Below, piece by piece: positions 1 through 8,473 of a DNA stretch of 64,000 bases. The notes below the pieces were generated by a model. That model was not told where the DNA came from. It saw nothing but the letters and a program-made list of their open reading frames with translations, and searched no databases. This DNA is from Novipirellula artificiosorum (lineage in GTDB: Bacteria > Planctomycetota > Planctomycetia > Pirellulales > Pirellulaceae): assembly GCF_007860135.1 (NCBI RefSeq), contig NZ_SJPV01000008.1:206274-270273 (forward strand). Reading direction: 5' to 3'. Made by a program: the position numbers and the translations under genes. The stretch's first letter is position 1. Every line of letters begins with the position of its first letter.

Positions 1-829
1 TACTGAAATCAACACCGTGGTCAATGCGTTTCATATCGAAGCGATGAAGCGAATGGCTGAATTAGCGCGTGCGGTTGGGAAAGAAGCAGATGCAAAGGCC
101 TTTCAAGACCGTGTCGCAGTTGCCAAAGCCGCATTTCAGAAGACGTTGTTCGACCCACATTCGGGTCTCTATCGCGACGGGATCGGCACCGACCACAGCA
201 GCGTCCACGCCAACTTTATCCCTTTAGCATTTGGGTTGGTGCCGGACGAGAATGTCCAGGGCGTGGTCGCGTGGCTTCGTGAGCGAGAGATGGGTTGTTC
301 GGTCTATGCCGCTCAATATCTTCTCGACGCCTTGTTTGCTTACGGCGCGGAAGCCAAAGCAGTCGATTTAATCGTGGCCGATGGTGATCGCAGCTGGAAA
401 CACATGCTCGACAGCGGAACCACGATCTCTTGGGAGGCTTGGGATCTGAAATACAAACCCAACCAAGATTGGAATCACGCCTGGGGAGCGGCGCCGGCGA
501 ATTTGTTGCCTCGCCATATCCTCGGCGCACAACCGGCCGAGGCGGGTTGGACCACCGTGACCATTCGTCCTTGCCCCGCGGGACTAACGTTTGCCAAGGG
601 CAAGGTTCCAACAGCACTCGGCCCGATCGAAATCGACTGGACAAACGAGTCCTCGTTCCAACTCGATTTGAAGCTCCCCGAGGGAATGGCAGCCAAGGTC
701 AATCTCCCCGCGACCCACGGCTCATCGGGGGTTTGGGTTGGTGGAGAACAAGTCGATGCAACTCGAGCAAAGGGGCGTTGGCTGCTTAAGCAGGAAATCA
801 CCGGAAGCAACCGCATCGAAGTGAAATGA
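1..829 (+). CDS. Alpha-L-rhamnosidase, GH78 family, C-terminal part
   Basis: The reading frame is open from base 2, so the N-terminal part lies outside the window and about 275 residues are visible. The visible part is the end of the (alpha/alpha)6 barrel plus the C-terminal beta domain. The segment with GTTISWEAWD, then NHAWGAAP, then a Gly-Trp and the phrase TIRP is the usual C-terminal layout of GH78 enzymes, which release terminal alpha-L-rhamnose from polysaccharides or glycosides. The gene lies 71 bases before a second rhamnosidase of another family on the same strand, so the two may be co-transcribed for rhamnose-rich glycan breakdown. Family assignment is from recognised motifs. Substrate and localisation cannot be judged because any signal peptide is missing from the window. 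Confidence 0.85.
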   Translation, partial: TEINTVVNAFHIEAMKRMAELARAVGKEADAKAFQDRVAVAKAAFQKTLFDPHSGLYRDGIGTDHSSVHANFIPLAFGLVPDENVQGVVAWLREREMGCSVYAAQYLLDALFAYGAEAKAVDLIVADGDRSWKHMLDSGTTISWEAWDLKYKPNQDWNHAWGAAPANLLPRHILGAQPAEAGWTTVTIRPCPAGLTFAKGKVPTALGPIEIDWTNESSFQLDLKLPEGMAAKVNLPATHGSSGVWVGGEQVDATRAKGRWLLKQEITGSNRIEVK

Positions 830-900
830 AGGATCTCGCTTCGACCGGTCACCCGGTTCCAAGAAGCATCTGTTAACCTCGAACCCCTCGCAGCCAAACC

Positions 901-3900
901 GTGAATAGAATCTCAGCGATCACATGCCTGTCGTTGTTGGTCATCGCATCCCTGTTGCCGCAACCCGTTTTGGGCCAGGCTTTGGAAAGCCAGTTCAAGT
1001 CGCCGCCGCAGTCGGTGCATCCCGAGACGTGGTTCCATCTGATCGGAGGCAATGTCAACAAGTCGGCGCTGACGACGGATCTCGAAGCCGTTGCAAAGGC
1101 GGGATTCCAAGGGATCCAGCTTTTCCACGGAAAGGGAAGCCCATGGCCGGAGGTTTCGCCACAGATTGAAACGCTCAGCGCTCCCTGGGATGACATGATT
1201 TCGCACGTCGGGGACGAAACAACTCGATTGGGTCTGCGATTCACGATGCAGAACTGTCCGGGGTGGGCGATGTCCGGGGGACCTTGGATCACGCCGGATA
1301 AGGCAATGCGTCATCTGATCAGTAGCCGAACGACGGTGCAGGGTGGTCAACCGGTTTCCTTGCAGCTGGCCCGACCGCAACCAAGTGACGAGCCTTGGCG
1401 CGATTACCGCGACGTTGCGGTGATCGCGTTTCCCACGCCACTTGATGATTCCGGTGAAGACTTGAAGCCCATCGCTGTCGACAGCAATCGCGATGCATCG
1501 GGTTGGATGGCGTTGTGGAAGCAAGCCTCTCCAAAGCCCGTCACGATCGATCCCGGTGAGGATCCAACATGGCTTGAGTTGAGTTTTGCTGAGCCAACGC
1601 ACTTGCGTTCGATCGAACTGCCACCCGTTGAATTGTTGATGAAGCGACGGAATTTTGACCCCGCGACTCGCATCGAGCTCGATGCCTTTGTCGAGGGGCA
1701 ATGGCAAGCCGTTGCGAAAAGGGATATCCCACGGGGCAACTGGCAAGATCGCCAACCGGAGCACCCACTCGTGCTGGCGTTTCCTGACACGCGGTCGACA
1801 CGGTTTCGCTTGACGTTTGTTTCGCAGCATCCGCTGGAGCTCTCGTACTTGCGATTGTTCGCGACGGCTCGAATCCATGATTGGCGTGGTCAAGCTGGTT
1901 ATGCGCTGCGCAGCCTCGACCGCAGTGCGCCGCCGGTTCAAGACCCCGCCAGTTGGATCGCGTCGGATTCGATCGTCGACCTTTCCGAGAGGCTGCAAGC
2001 GGGCGGCCAGATGAGATGGAACGCACCGCCCGGGGATTGGACGATCCTGCGATTCGGCCACGTCAACACCGGAGTGAAGAACAAACCTGCGCCTCCGGAA
2101 GCGACTGGCTTTGAGTGCGACAAGCTTTCCACCGCCGGTGCCGACCAGCACTTTGCCGGCTACATCGGCCGCATCACAGCAGCTGGCGGACCTGCCGACG
2201 GGCAGTTGAAGGGGATGTTGATCGATAGCTGGGAATGTTACACGCAAACCTGGACCCCCTCGATGGAACGTGAGTTCGCTGCGCGATGCGGGTACGAGCT
2301 GCGATCGTGGTTTCCGACGCTCGCTGGCTACGTCGTTGAGGACCATGAAACCAGTGAGCGGTTCCTGCGTGATTGGCGAAAAACCATCAGCGACATGTTG
2401 GTGCAAAACTACTTTGGGCGACTCGCGGAACTTGCACGTCAGCGTGGACTCCGTCTTTCTTTTGAAACCGCACTGGGCGATGTGTCGCCCGGTGATATTT
2501 TGGAGTACTTTAAGTCCGCGGACACCCCAATGTGCGAGTTCTGGCAACCGAACGATCCGCACCAGGGAGGTCTTGAGACGAAGCCGATTTTGCCCGCGGT
2601 GTCTGCGGCACATCTGTACGGAAAACAAACCATTGCCGCTGAAGCGTTTACCAACATTGGCCTTCGCTGGGACGAGCACCCGTACCGACTGAAACACATG
2701 GCGGATCGTCATTTCACGTACGGAATCAACCATCTCATCTTTCATACGTACACGCACAACCCGCGCACCGATGTCGTTCCGGGAACCTCATTTGGCGGTC
2801 GGATTGGCACGCCGTTTTTGCGAGGCCAAACTTGGTGGCAGCAGATGCCACGGTTTACCGATTACATCGCACGTTGTGAGCTGATGCTCCGTCAGGGAAA
2901 TCCCGTGGCGAGCGTCCTCCGCTATCTCGGCGATGACGTCGATCACAAACCGCGTCAAGATGCACCCTTTCCAATCGGTTACAAGCAGGACTACTTGAAC
3001 GCCGATGCACTGCATCATCGGATCAGCGTCCGAGAGGGTGAGCTTGTCTCTCCGGAAGGTATCCGTTGGCGTGTGATTTGGTTGCCGACCGAAGAATGCA
3101 AACGGCTTACCACGGCAACCCTCAAGCGGCTGCACGAGCTGATTTCCCAAGGTGCGATCGTCATCGGAAACCCACCCGAATCAAGCCCAACCCTTCGCGA
3201 CGCGTCCCCCCTTCGCGACGCAGAGGGGAAGCAAGACGACTTCGATTCGTGGGTGCGCCGATTGTGGGGTGATGCAAACGCCAAGACCGGTGACCGAACC
3301 GTTGGCGCCGGCCGATTGCTTTGGTCCCCGCAAATCGGGTCCACGCAAAACGAAGCCGCATCGTTTCAAGAGTTGCTCTTGCGATTGGAGATCCCTCCCG
3401 ATGTTCTCGGGACGCTGGATGCGACCTGGTGTCACCGACAAACCGAGACCTCGGAGATCTACTTCCTCGCCGCCAATCGTGCACGGGGTCTGGATCGCAA
3501 TGTTCAGTTTTCCGCAGTCGGTCGCCCCGAGTGGTGGGATCCGATGACCGGCGAGACGACCAAGATCGAGGTCTACCAACAAACATCGTCTCACACGACG
3601 ATCCCACTTCATTTGCCCGCTGCGGGAAGCCTGTTTGTGGTGTTTCAAAACAGCAAAAAGCAGCCTGTGGCAACGCGGATCGAGCACGATGATGACGTGG
3701 TTGTCGATGCCAAGACGCCGGTCGATTCCAGTCCTCCGACGAATGAGTTTCCGTTTGGGCTGCAACCGGGTGACGAGCTTCAACCTTGGGTCGACCCTCC
3801 ATCCCCGCAACCTCGTGTGTTGGATGAGCACCATTTGTTGGTTTGGGAAGACGGGCAATACCGAGTTGTTTGTGACGACAAGCCCCTTTTGACCACGAAA

Positions 3901-4401
3901 GTCAGCGGACTTCGTGTGCGCGAAGTTGCTGGGCCTTGGAAGTTGGATTTCCCGGCTGGCTGGGATACGCCAACACAAGTGGCCATCGAAGGCGTGAAGC
4001 CTTGGTCCACCCTCGATGACCCTACGGCTCGAGCGTTTTCAGGGTCGGCCATGTATCGGGCCCCGTTGAATGTTGAGGCGTCCGAGTTGGGCAGACCCCT
4101 GCAATTGGACTTGGGGCAGGTCCATGTGATCGCGGAAGTCTCGATCAATGGGAAACAAGTCGGCACGCTCTGGGCTCCGCCCTTCCGAATGGACATTGCA
4201 GCGCACGTCCACGAAGGCGAAAACGTGCTTCAGGTCACCGTGACCAATCCCTGGCATAACCGACTGGTATTCGACGCTAACTTACCCGCCGAAGAACGCA
4301 AGACGTGGACCTACCAAGCCCCGGACAAGAACGCGTCCCTGCTACCAGCCGGTTTGAGTGGGCCGGTGGTGGTTCGCGTCGGGCAAGTGGTCGAGTTTTA
4401 G
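901..4401 (+). CDS. Secreted alpha-L-rhamnosidase-like glycoside hydrolase, GH106 family
   Basis: The 1166-residue product starts at GTG with a clear signal peptide (residues 1 to about 25, ending near LGQA). It continues with the FKSPP...HPETWFH...GGNV segment that opens GH106 enzymes. The middle part holds the predicted TIM-barrel (for example the region around LIDSWECYTQTWTP). The C-terminal 200 residues form a galactose-binding-like beta domain ending in VTNPWHNRL, typical of this family. GH106 enzymes remove alpha-L-rhamnose from complex polysaccharides such as rhamnogalacturonan. Export to the periplasm or outside is inferred from the signal peptide. A 13-base direct repeat (3191-3203 and 3209-3221, period 18) duplicates the short peptide LRDA. 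The GH78 gene directly upstream supports a joint role. Exact substrate is unknown. Confidence 0.85.
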   Translation: MNRISAITCLSLLVIASLLPQPVLGQALESQFKSPPQSVHPETWFHLIGGNVNKSALTTDLEAVAKAGFQGIQLFHGKGSPWPEVSPQIETLSAPWDDMISHVGDETTRLGLRFTMQNCPGWAMSGGPWITPDKAMRHLISSRTTVQGGQPVSLQLARPQPSDEPWRDYRDVAVIAFPTPLDDSGEDLKPIAVDSNRDASGWMALWKQASPKPVTIDPGEDPTWLELSFAEPTHLRSIELPPVELLMKRRNFDPATRIELDAFVEGQWQAVAKRDIPRGNWQDRQPEHPLVLAFPDTRSTRFRLTFVSQHPLELSYLRLFATARIHDWRGQAGYALRSLDRSAPPVQDPASWIASDSIVDLSERLQAGGQMRWNAPPGDWTILRFGHVNTGVKNKPAPPEATGFECDKLSTAGADQHFAGYIGRITAAGGPADGQLKGMLIDSWECYTQTWTPSMEREFAARCGYELRSWFPTLAGYVVEDHETSERFLRDWRKTISDMLVQNYFGRLAELARQRGLRLSFETALGDVSPGDILEYFKSADTPMCEFWQPNDPHQGGLETKPILPAVSAAHLYGKQTIAAEAFTNIGLRWDEHPYRLKHMADRHFTYGINHLIFHTYTHNPRTDVVPGTSFGGRIGTPFLRGQTWWQQMPRFTDYIARCELMLRQGNPVASVLRYLGDDVDHKPRQDAPFPIGYKQDYLNADALHHRISVREGELVSPEGIRWRVIWLPTEECKRLTTATLKRLHELISQGAIVIGNPPESSPTLRDASPLRDAEGKQDDFDSWVRRLWGDANAKTGDRTVGAGRLLWSPQIGSTQNEAASFQELLLRLEIPPDVLGTLDATWCHRQTETSEIYFLAANRARGLDRNVQFSAVGRPEWWDPMTGETTKIEVYQQTSSHTTIPLHLPAAGSLFVVFQNSKKQPVATRIEHDDDVVVDAKTPVDSSPPTNEFPFGLQPGDELQPWVDPPSPQPRVLDEHHLLVWEDGQYRVVCDDKPLLTTKVSGLRVREVAGPWKLDFPAGWDTPTQVAIEGVKPWSTLDDPTARAFSGSAMYRAPLNVEASELGRPLQLDLGQVHVIAEVSINGKQVGTLWAPPFRMDIAAHVHEGENVLQVTVTNPWHNRLVFDANLPAEERKTWTYQAPDKNASLLPAGLSGPVVVRVGQVVEF

Positions 4402-4414
4402 CCCGGATGATTCG

Positions 4415-4483
4415 TTGGAGTGGTAGGCTTTAGCCGATTGCGTGCTGGATCCTTGCTGGATCGGCTAAAGCCTACGACTCCAA
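4415..4483. repeat. Intergenic palindrome (REP-like), GGCTTTAGCC type
   Basis: Two arms of about 24 bases face each other. The left arm runs from 4415 and contains GTAGGCTTTAGCCGAT. The right arm ends at 4483 and contains ATCGGCTAAAGCCTAC. They are separated by about 20 bases. The element lies between the stops of two convergent genes (GH106 and a kinase). It could fold as a hairpin and might work as a two-way transcription end, but there is no clear T-run. Confidence 0.75.
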
Positions 4484-4573
4484 CGTGCGCAGTCCGTTTT
4501 TTTCTCTATCGGTGTAAGTTGATTGCATACGAAGGGTTACGGGAAATAGGTTTGGACTGATGAATAACCCGGG

Positions 4574-6445
4574 CTAGTCTTCTTCACGGAGTTGTTCGAG
4601 TCCGCGTTTGGCTTGTTCGACGGCGGGGGCAGCCCAGGGCTGATCCGCATGCAAGTCGACAATTCCCTCCAGCGTGGTTCGCGAGGTTTCGGCAGGGGCT
4701 TTGCTGAGAATTTCTTCGATGCGGTTGATCAATTCGGTTGCTCGCGGATCGACATACACTTGCGGGGATCGTTTCTCCAATTGATCAAACTCGCTCTTCG
4801 CCAAGTGGATCATTTGCTGCAACGAGTCCTCTTTTTGAATCGTATCGCTGTCATAAATGGCAAGCCACTGTTTCAATCGTTCCCGAGCATGGTGTGGATC
4901 CTGTTCGCGTCCTTTCATTGCGTCGACAAACCCCTGCTCGACGGCCGTCAGCGGCGTGATCCCGAGCTTGTTCTGAACGTCCAAGCGACGCAGAACTCGT
5001 TGCAGGTGTAGCGAATCATCGAATTGCTGGACGAGATCCGAGCGTGGGTCTTCCGGAAAGCGGCGTAGGAAAAGGTCGATCTCGGATTGTGCTTGTAGTA
5101 AGTCTCCCGAATCTCGTTTGGACTCGATGGCTTGATACAGATCGTCAGCCGAAGGTTGCTGCGTTGCTTTGAGAAACAAGATCGCACAGGCGATCAGGAC
5201 GGCGGCCATCGATGACACCGAAATGGCGGTCTTCCATCGGTCAGCGGGCGTTGCGTCCGCTGCGATCGGTCGACGCGATGGGTCGTGTCCAGCATCAACC
5301 GATTGGAAATGGGTCTTGATCTCGGTTGGTTCTGGCGCTGCGACTGGTGATGCTTCGAAGTCTTCGTCGTCCGGACGAACGGTCGCGTCGGTATTGCGTG
5401 AATTGACCGTGACGGCGGCATTGGCACCGGGGTGTGCGGCGCCCCCGTTGTTCACCACGGGTGTGACTCCCTGATCGTGGCCCGTGGTTGCGTTGTTGGT
5501 TGATGCGTTGTCCGTGGGATTGGAGCGATTCGAGTTCGTATCGAGTGCATTCCGTTGCATGCTCGACTCCAATCCCTCGTCGCTTCGAGTCTTCGACGAA
5601 TCAAGTCGCATCGTTTGCTCTCGCTGCAACCCAGCACGCATTGCTTTCAATCGGTTCATCACCGACAAGGCCGTCGGCGGTCGGTCAGCAGGATCCTTTT
5701 CAAGGAGTTGATGAACCAGTTCCACAAGCGCATCGGGAAGGGACGGATCCACCAGATCTAATGGCGTGACGGGATCGGTGCGAAGAGCCTTGATCACGGC
5801 GGTAACGTTTTTGCCTTTAAAGGGAGGCCGGCCGGTGAGCATCGCGTACATCACGCTGCCGAGAGCGTAGAGATCGGTCCGCACCGTCACGCCATGGCTA
5901 TCCGCTTGCTCGGGTGCCATGTAGTCTGCGGTCCCCAACACGCTTCCCGCCAGCGTTTGCTCCCCGAAACCAAACAATTTTGCGATCCCGAAATCGACCA
6001 ATTTGATGGAGTGATCGAGAGTCAGGAGCAGATTGGCTGGTTTCAAGTCGCGATGAATCACGCCGATGTCATGGGCGTGCTTTAGCGCCGAACAGATTTC
6101 AATCGCGATATCGATGGTCGATTGCCAATCTATCTTTTTTTCTCGGCGGATTCGCTGCTGTAACGATTCGCCTTCGACCAGTTCCATCGAATAAAAAAGT
6201 TGCCCCTCTTCTTCTCCGTAGCCGACCAAGCGAACGATGCCCTTGTGACGGAGTCGCTTGAGCGTTTCGACTTCCGCAGCAAAACGGCGCCGGAATCGGG
6301 GTTCATCCGCAATGTGTTGTGAGATCAGCTTGACGGCAACTTTTTCGCCTGTTTTTGCATGCACGCCTGAATACACCGCGCCCATTCCGCCGCGACCGAG
6401 AGTTTCACCGATACGGTAGGGGCCAAGGAACTCGGGTGATGTCAT
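4574..6445 (-). CDS. Transmembrane Ser/Thr protein kinase (PknB/Hanks type)
   Basis: The product has 623 residues. The kinase domain is at residues 10-275 and is complete: Gly-rich loop LGRGGMGAV (16-24), catalytic Lys39 in VAVK, HRDLKPAN (131-138), DFG (151-153) and the MAPEQ segment (186-190). A linker of about 130 residues rich in Asn, Thr and Ser follows. One membrane helix then lies near residues 410-430 (VSSMAAVLIACAILFL). The last 190 residues are charged and helical, resembling TPR-like repeats, and are predicted to be outside the cytoplasm. No PASTA repeats are seen. Such receptor kinases are abundant in planctomycetes; the target is unknown. The gene is single and convergent with the GH106 gene, with lnt diverging about 200 bases away. 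Confidence 0.93.
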   Translation of the reverse strand: MTSPEFLGPYRIGETLGRGGMGAVYSGVHAKTGEKVAVKLISQHIADEPRFRRRFAAEVETLKRLRHKGIVRLVGYGEEEGQLFYSMELVEGESLQQRIRREKKIDWQSTIDIAIEICSALKHAHDIGVIHRDLKPANLLLTLDHSIKLVDFGIAKLFGFGEQTLAGSVLGTADYMAPEQADSHGVTVRTDLYALGSVMYAMLTGRPPFKGKNVTAVIKALRTDPVTPLDLVDPSLPDALVELVHQLLEKDPADRPPTALSVMNRLKAMRAGLQREQTMRLDSSKTRSDEGLESSMQRNALDTNSNRSNPTDNASTNNATTGHDQGVTPVVNNGGAAHPGANAAVTVNSRNTDATVRPDDEDFEASPVAAPEPTEIKTHFQSVDAGHDPSRRPIAADATPADRWKTAISVSSMAAVLIACAILFLKATQQPSADDLYQAIESKRDSGDLLQAQSEIDLFLRRFPEDPRSDLVQQFDDSLHLQRVLRRLDVQNKLGITPLTAVEQGFVDAMKGREQDPHHARERLKQWLAIYDSDTIQKEDSLQQMIHLAKSEFDQLEKRSPQVYVDPRATELINRIEEILSKAPAETSRTTLEGIVDLHADQPWAAPAVEQAKRGLEQLREED

Positions 6446-6652
6446 GGCGTTAGCATTTTCAAAGGGGAGAAATGGCCGTGTTCAAGAAAAGGGGGCAACG
6501 CGTTTTCCCCAGGGGTACGGGGTGCATTATAGGCGACACGTCTGGTTCACGTCATCTCGCCGGACCGTGGACTTGGGAAGCTTGAGAAAAGCCTGGAAAA
6601 AGCCCGGAAACTGCGATTCTACTTTTCCGCTTCAATCCGTAAGATCCCGGTC

Positions 6653-8350
6653 ATGAATGCAATCCAATCGATCTTCCGCAGTCAATCGTCTCGTGGCCGG
6701 TTTGCGCTGGCCTGTTTGAGCCTGTTGCTGCTCTGGCTCGCACAACCGCCGTTGAAACTTTGGCCGCTCGCGATGGTCGCCTTGGTGCCCTTGCTGAGTT
6801 GGATCGCCACATTGACAACGCTCTGCCGGCGAGACGTCTTCGCCATCTGGGCCGTCTCGGCATGCTACTGGATGGTGTCGCTACAAGGAATTCGGCATGC
6901 GCACCCGATCATGTACGTCAGTTTGATCCTTTTGGCGGCGTACCTTGGTGTCTACGTGCCTCTTTTCGTACTGCTCTGTCGACGTCTTCTTCGTCTTCAC
7001 CTCCCGCTTGCCCTTGTCGCGCCGGTTGTGTGGGTTGGGTTGGAGTGTTGGCGGAACTACTTTGCGACCGGGATCTCCGCTGCAATGCTCGGGCACACTG
7101 TCGTCGATGTTCCCGCATTGATTCAAATCGCAGATCTGTTCGGCTCCTACGGCGTCAGTTTCCTGATCGTGTCGATCAACGTCGCCATTTTGTCGATTCT
7201 GACGAGAATCACTGCCCCGGACACCCCGTGGTTTGTCCCCTGTGCGACGGGGGTGGGTCTACTGTTGGCGACGCTTGTTTACGGTCACCATCGCTTGGGC
7301 GAGACGCCAACCGACGAGCTTGCGACGTTTGCGCTGATCCAAAGAAGCGAACAAGTGGAGTACCAACAGGACGCTCGCCGCGAAGATGAGATCTATCGAA
7401 ACTATGCGGGTGAATCGATTCGTTCGCTCGAACAATCCCGCACAGCGGTAGACGTGGTCGTCTGGCCCGAGTCCATGTTCACCGGCGGATTGCCTTGGAT
7501 GATGATGGACACGGACGCCATCGTTCCGCCTCAATTTCCTGGGCCGCCATCCGATTTCCCGAGTGCCGTGGAAGGGAATCGCAGGTACTTTCTTGATCGC
7601 ACAGGCGATGTCATGAACCTGCTGGAGTCAGCGAATCCCTCGCATGCAGCACCGCACTTGGTGGTCGGTTGTGGGGTGGTTCATTATGGCGATGTGCCGA
7701 GCGTTTATAGCGGCATGATTCATGTTGCACCGGTTTCGGAGTCGTCGCCAGAAGTAAAACAGTGGTACGGCAAGAATCATTTGGTCATGTTTGGCGAATA
7801 TGTTCCACTGATTCATGCGATTCCTGGGCTTCGGTCGCTTGTCCCCGATGGGTTGATGGTCACACCTGGGGACGGACCGACCGTGTTTGAGGTGGACGGA
7901 ACGAATGTGTTGCCGCTGATTTGCATCGAAACCGCGGTCGAACGAGTCGCAGTCGATCATCTCCGTCGCTTGCGAGCCGAACAGACACCAACCGATGTGA
8001 TCGTCACCGTCACCAACGATGGTTGGTTCGATGATTCGAGCGTGATCGAGCATCATCTCCGCTGTGCTCAAATGATCGCCGTCGGAACCCGCCGACCGGT
8101 GCTGTCGTCAGCCAACAATGGCCCAACGGCTTGGATCGACAGTTGCGGCCGAGTCGTTGAAGGATTGTCGATCGGAAGCAACGGAGCCGTCATCGCAACC
8201 CCGCTTCGCGACGCTCGGGTATCGATCTATTCGCGAATCGGGGACCTCCCTGCGAAAGGGTTCGCGCTGCTGTGCCTGATGCCGGTGTTGGGAGCCGCCG
8301 TCGCACGCGTGCGCAAGGGCGAATTCAAGTTGCGTCCAACCCTTTTGTAA
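6653..8350 (+). CDS. lnt: Apolipoprotein N-acyltransferase
   Basis: The 565-residue product is an integral inner-membrane enzyme. It has several N-terminal membrane helices (residues 15-215) followed by a nitrilase-like periplasmic domain and a last membrane helix near residues 530-550. Lnt adds the third acyl chain to the N-terminal cysteine of lipoproteins. The catalytic Glu-Lys-Cys triad is recognisable as E273 in VVWPES, K374 in WYGKNH and C424 in PLICIE, with HLVMFGEYVP following the Lys as in the family. Length is slightly above the usual 500-520. It stands alone between two minus-strand genes, and the ATG is the first in-frame candidate. Confidence 0.92.
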   Translation: MNAIQSIFRSQSSRGRFALACLSLLLLWLAQPPLKLWPLAMVALVPLLSWIATLTTLCRRDVFAIWAVSACYWMVSLQGIRHAHPIMYVSLILLAAYLGVYVPLFVLLCRRLLRLHLPLALVAPVVWVGLECWRNYFATGISAAMLGHTVVDVPALIQIADLFGSYGVSFLIVSINVAILSILTRITAPDTPWFVPCATGVGLLLATLVYGHHRLGETPTDELATFALIQRSEQVEYQQDARREDEIYRNYAGESIRSLEQSRTAVDVVVWPESMFTGGLPWMMMDTDAIVPPQFPGPPSDFPSAVEGNRRYFLDRTGDVMNLLESANPSHAAPHLVVGCGVVHYGDVPSVYSGMIHVAPVSESSPEVKQWYGKNHLVMFGEYVPLIHAIPGLRSLVPDGLMVTPGDGPTVFEVDGTNVLPLICIETAVERVAVDHLRRLRAEQTPTDVIVTVTNDGWFDDSSVIEHHLRCAQMIAVGTRRPVLSSANNGPTAWIDSCGRVVEGLSIGSNGAVIATPLRDARVSIYSRIGDLPAKGFALLCLMPVLGAAVARVRKGEFKLRPTLL

Positions 8351-8364
8351 TCACTCGAGGATCA

Positions 8365-8460
8365 AGCGGAAAATAAGTGGCACGGGCTTCCAGCCTGCGA
8401 TGGGAAAAACACAGGCTGGAAGCCTGTGCTACATTGCAAATCTGACACTTGTTTTCCGCT
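8365..8460. repeat. Nested intergenic palindrome (REP-like), GGCTTCCAGCC type
   Basis: The outer arms are 8365-8379 and 8446-8460 (15 bases, one mismatch). The inner arms are about 8380-8397 and 8411-8428 and centre on GGCTTCCAGCC / GGCTGGAAGCC. The element lies between the stop of lnt and the stop of a convergent GTPase gene. It is built like the 4415-4483 element but with a different core. It may act as a two-way terminator or as a dispersed repeat. Confidence 0.75.
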
Positions 8461-8473
8461 CGATGCGAACACT

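Noticed and set aside
913..2757. A 614-codon open frame opposite the GH106 gene
   Set aside because: It lies inside a clear glycoside hydrolase gene and its translation has no recognisable domain and is Arg/His-rich.
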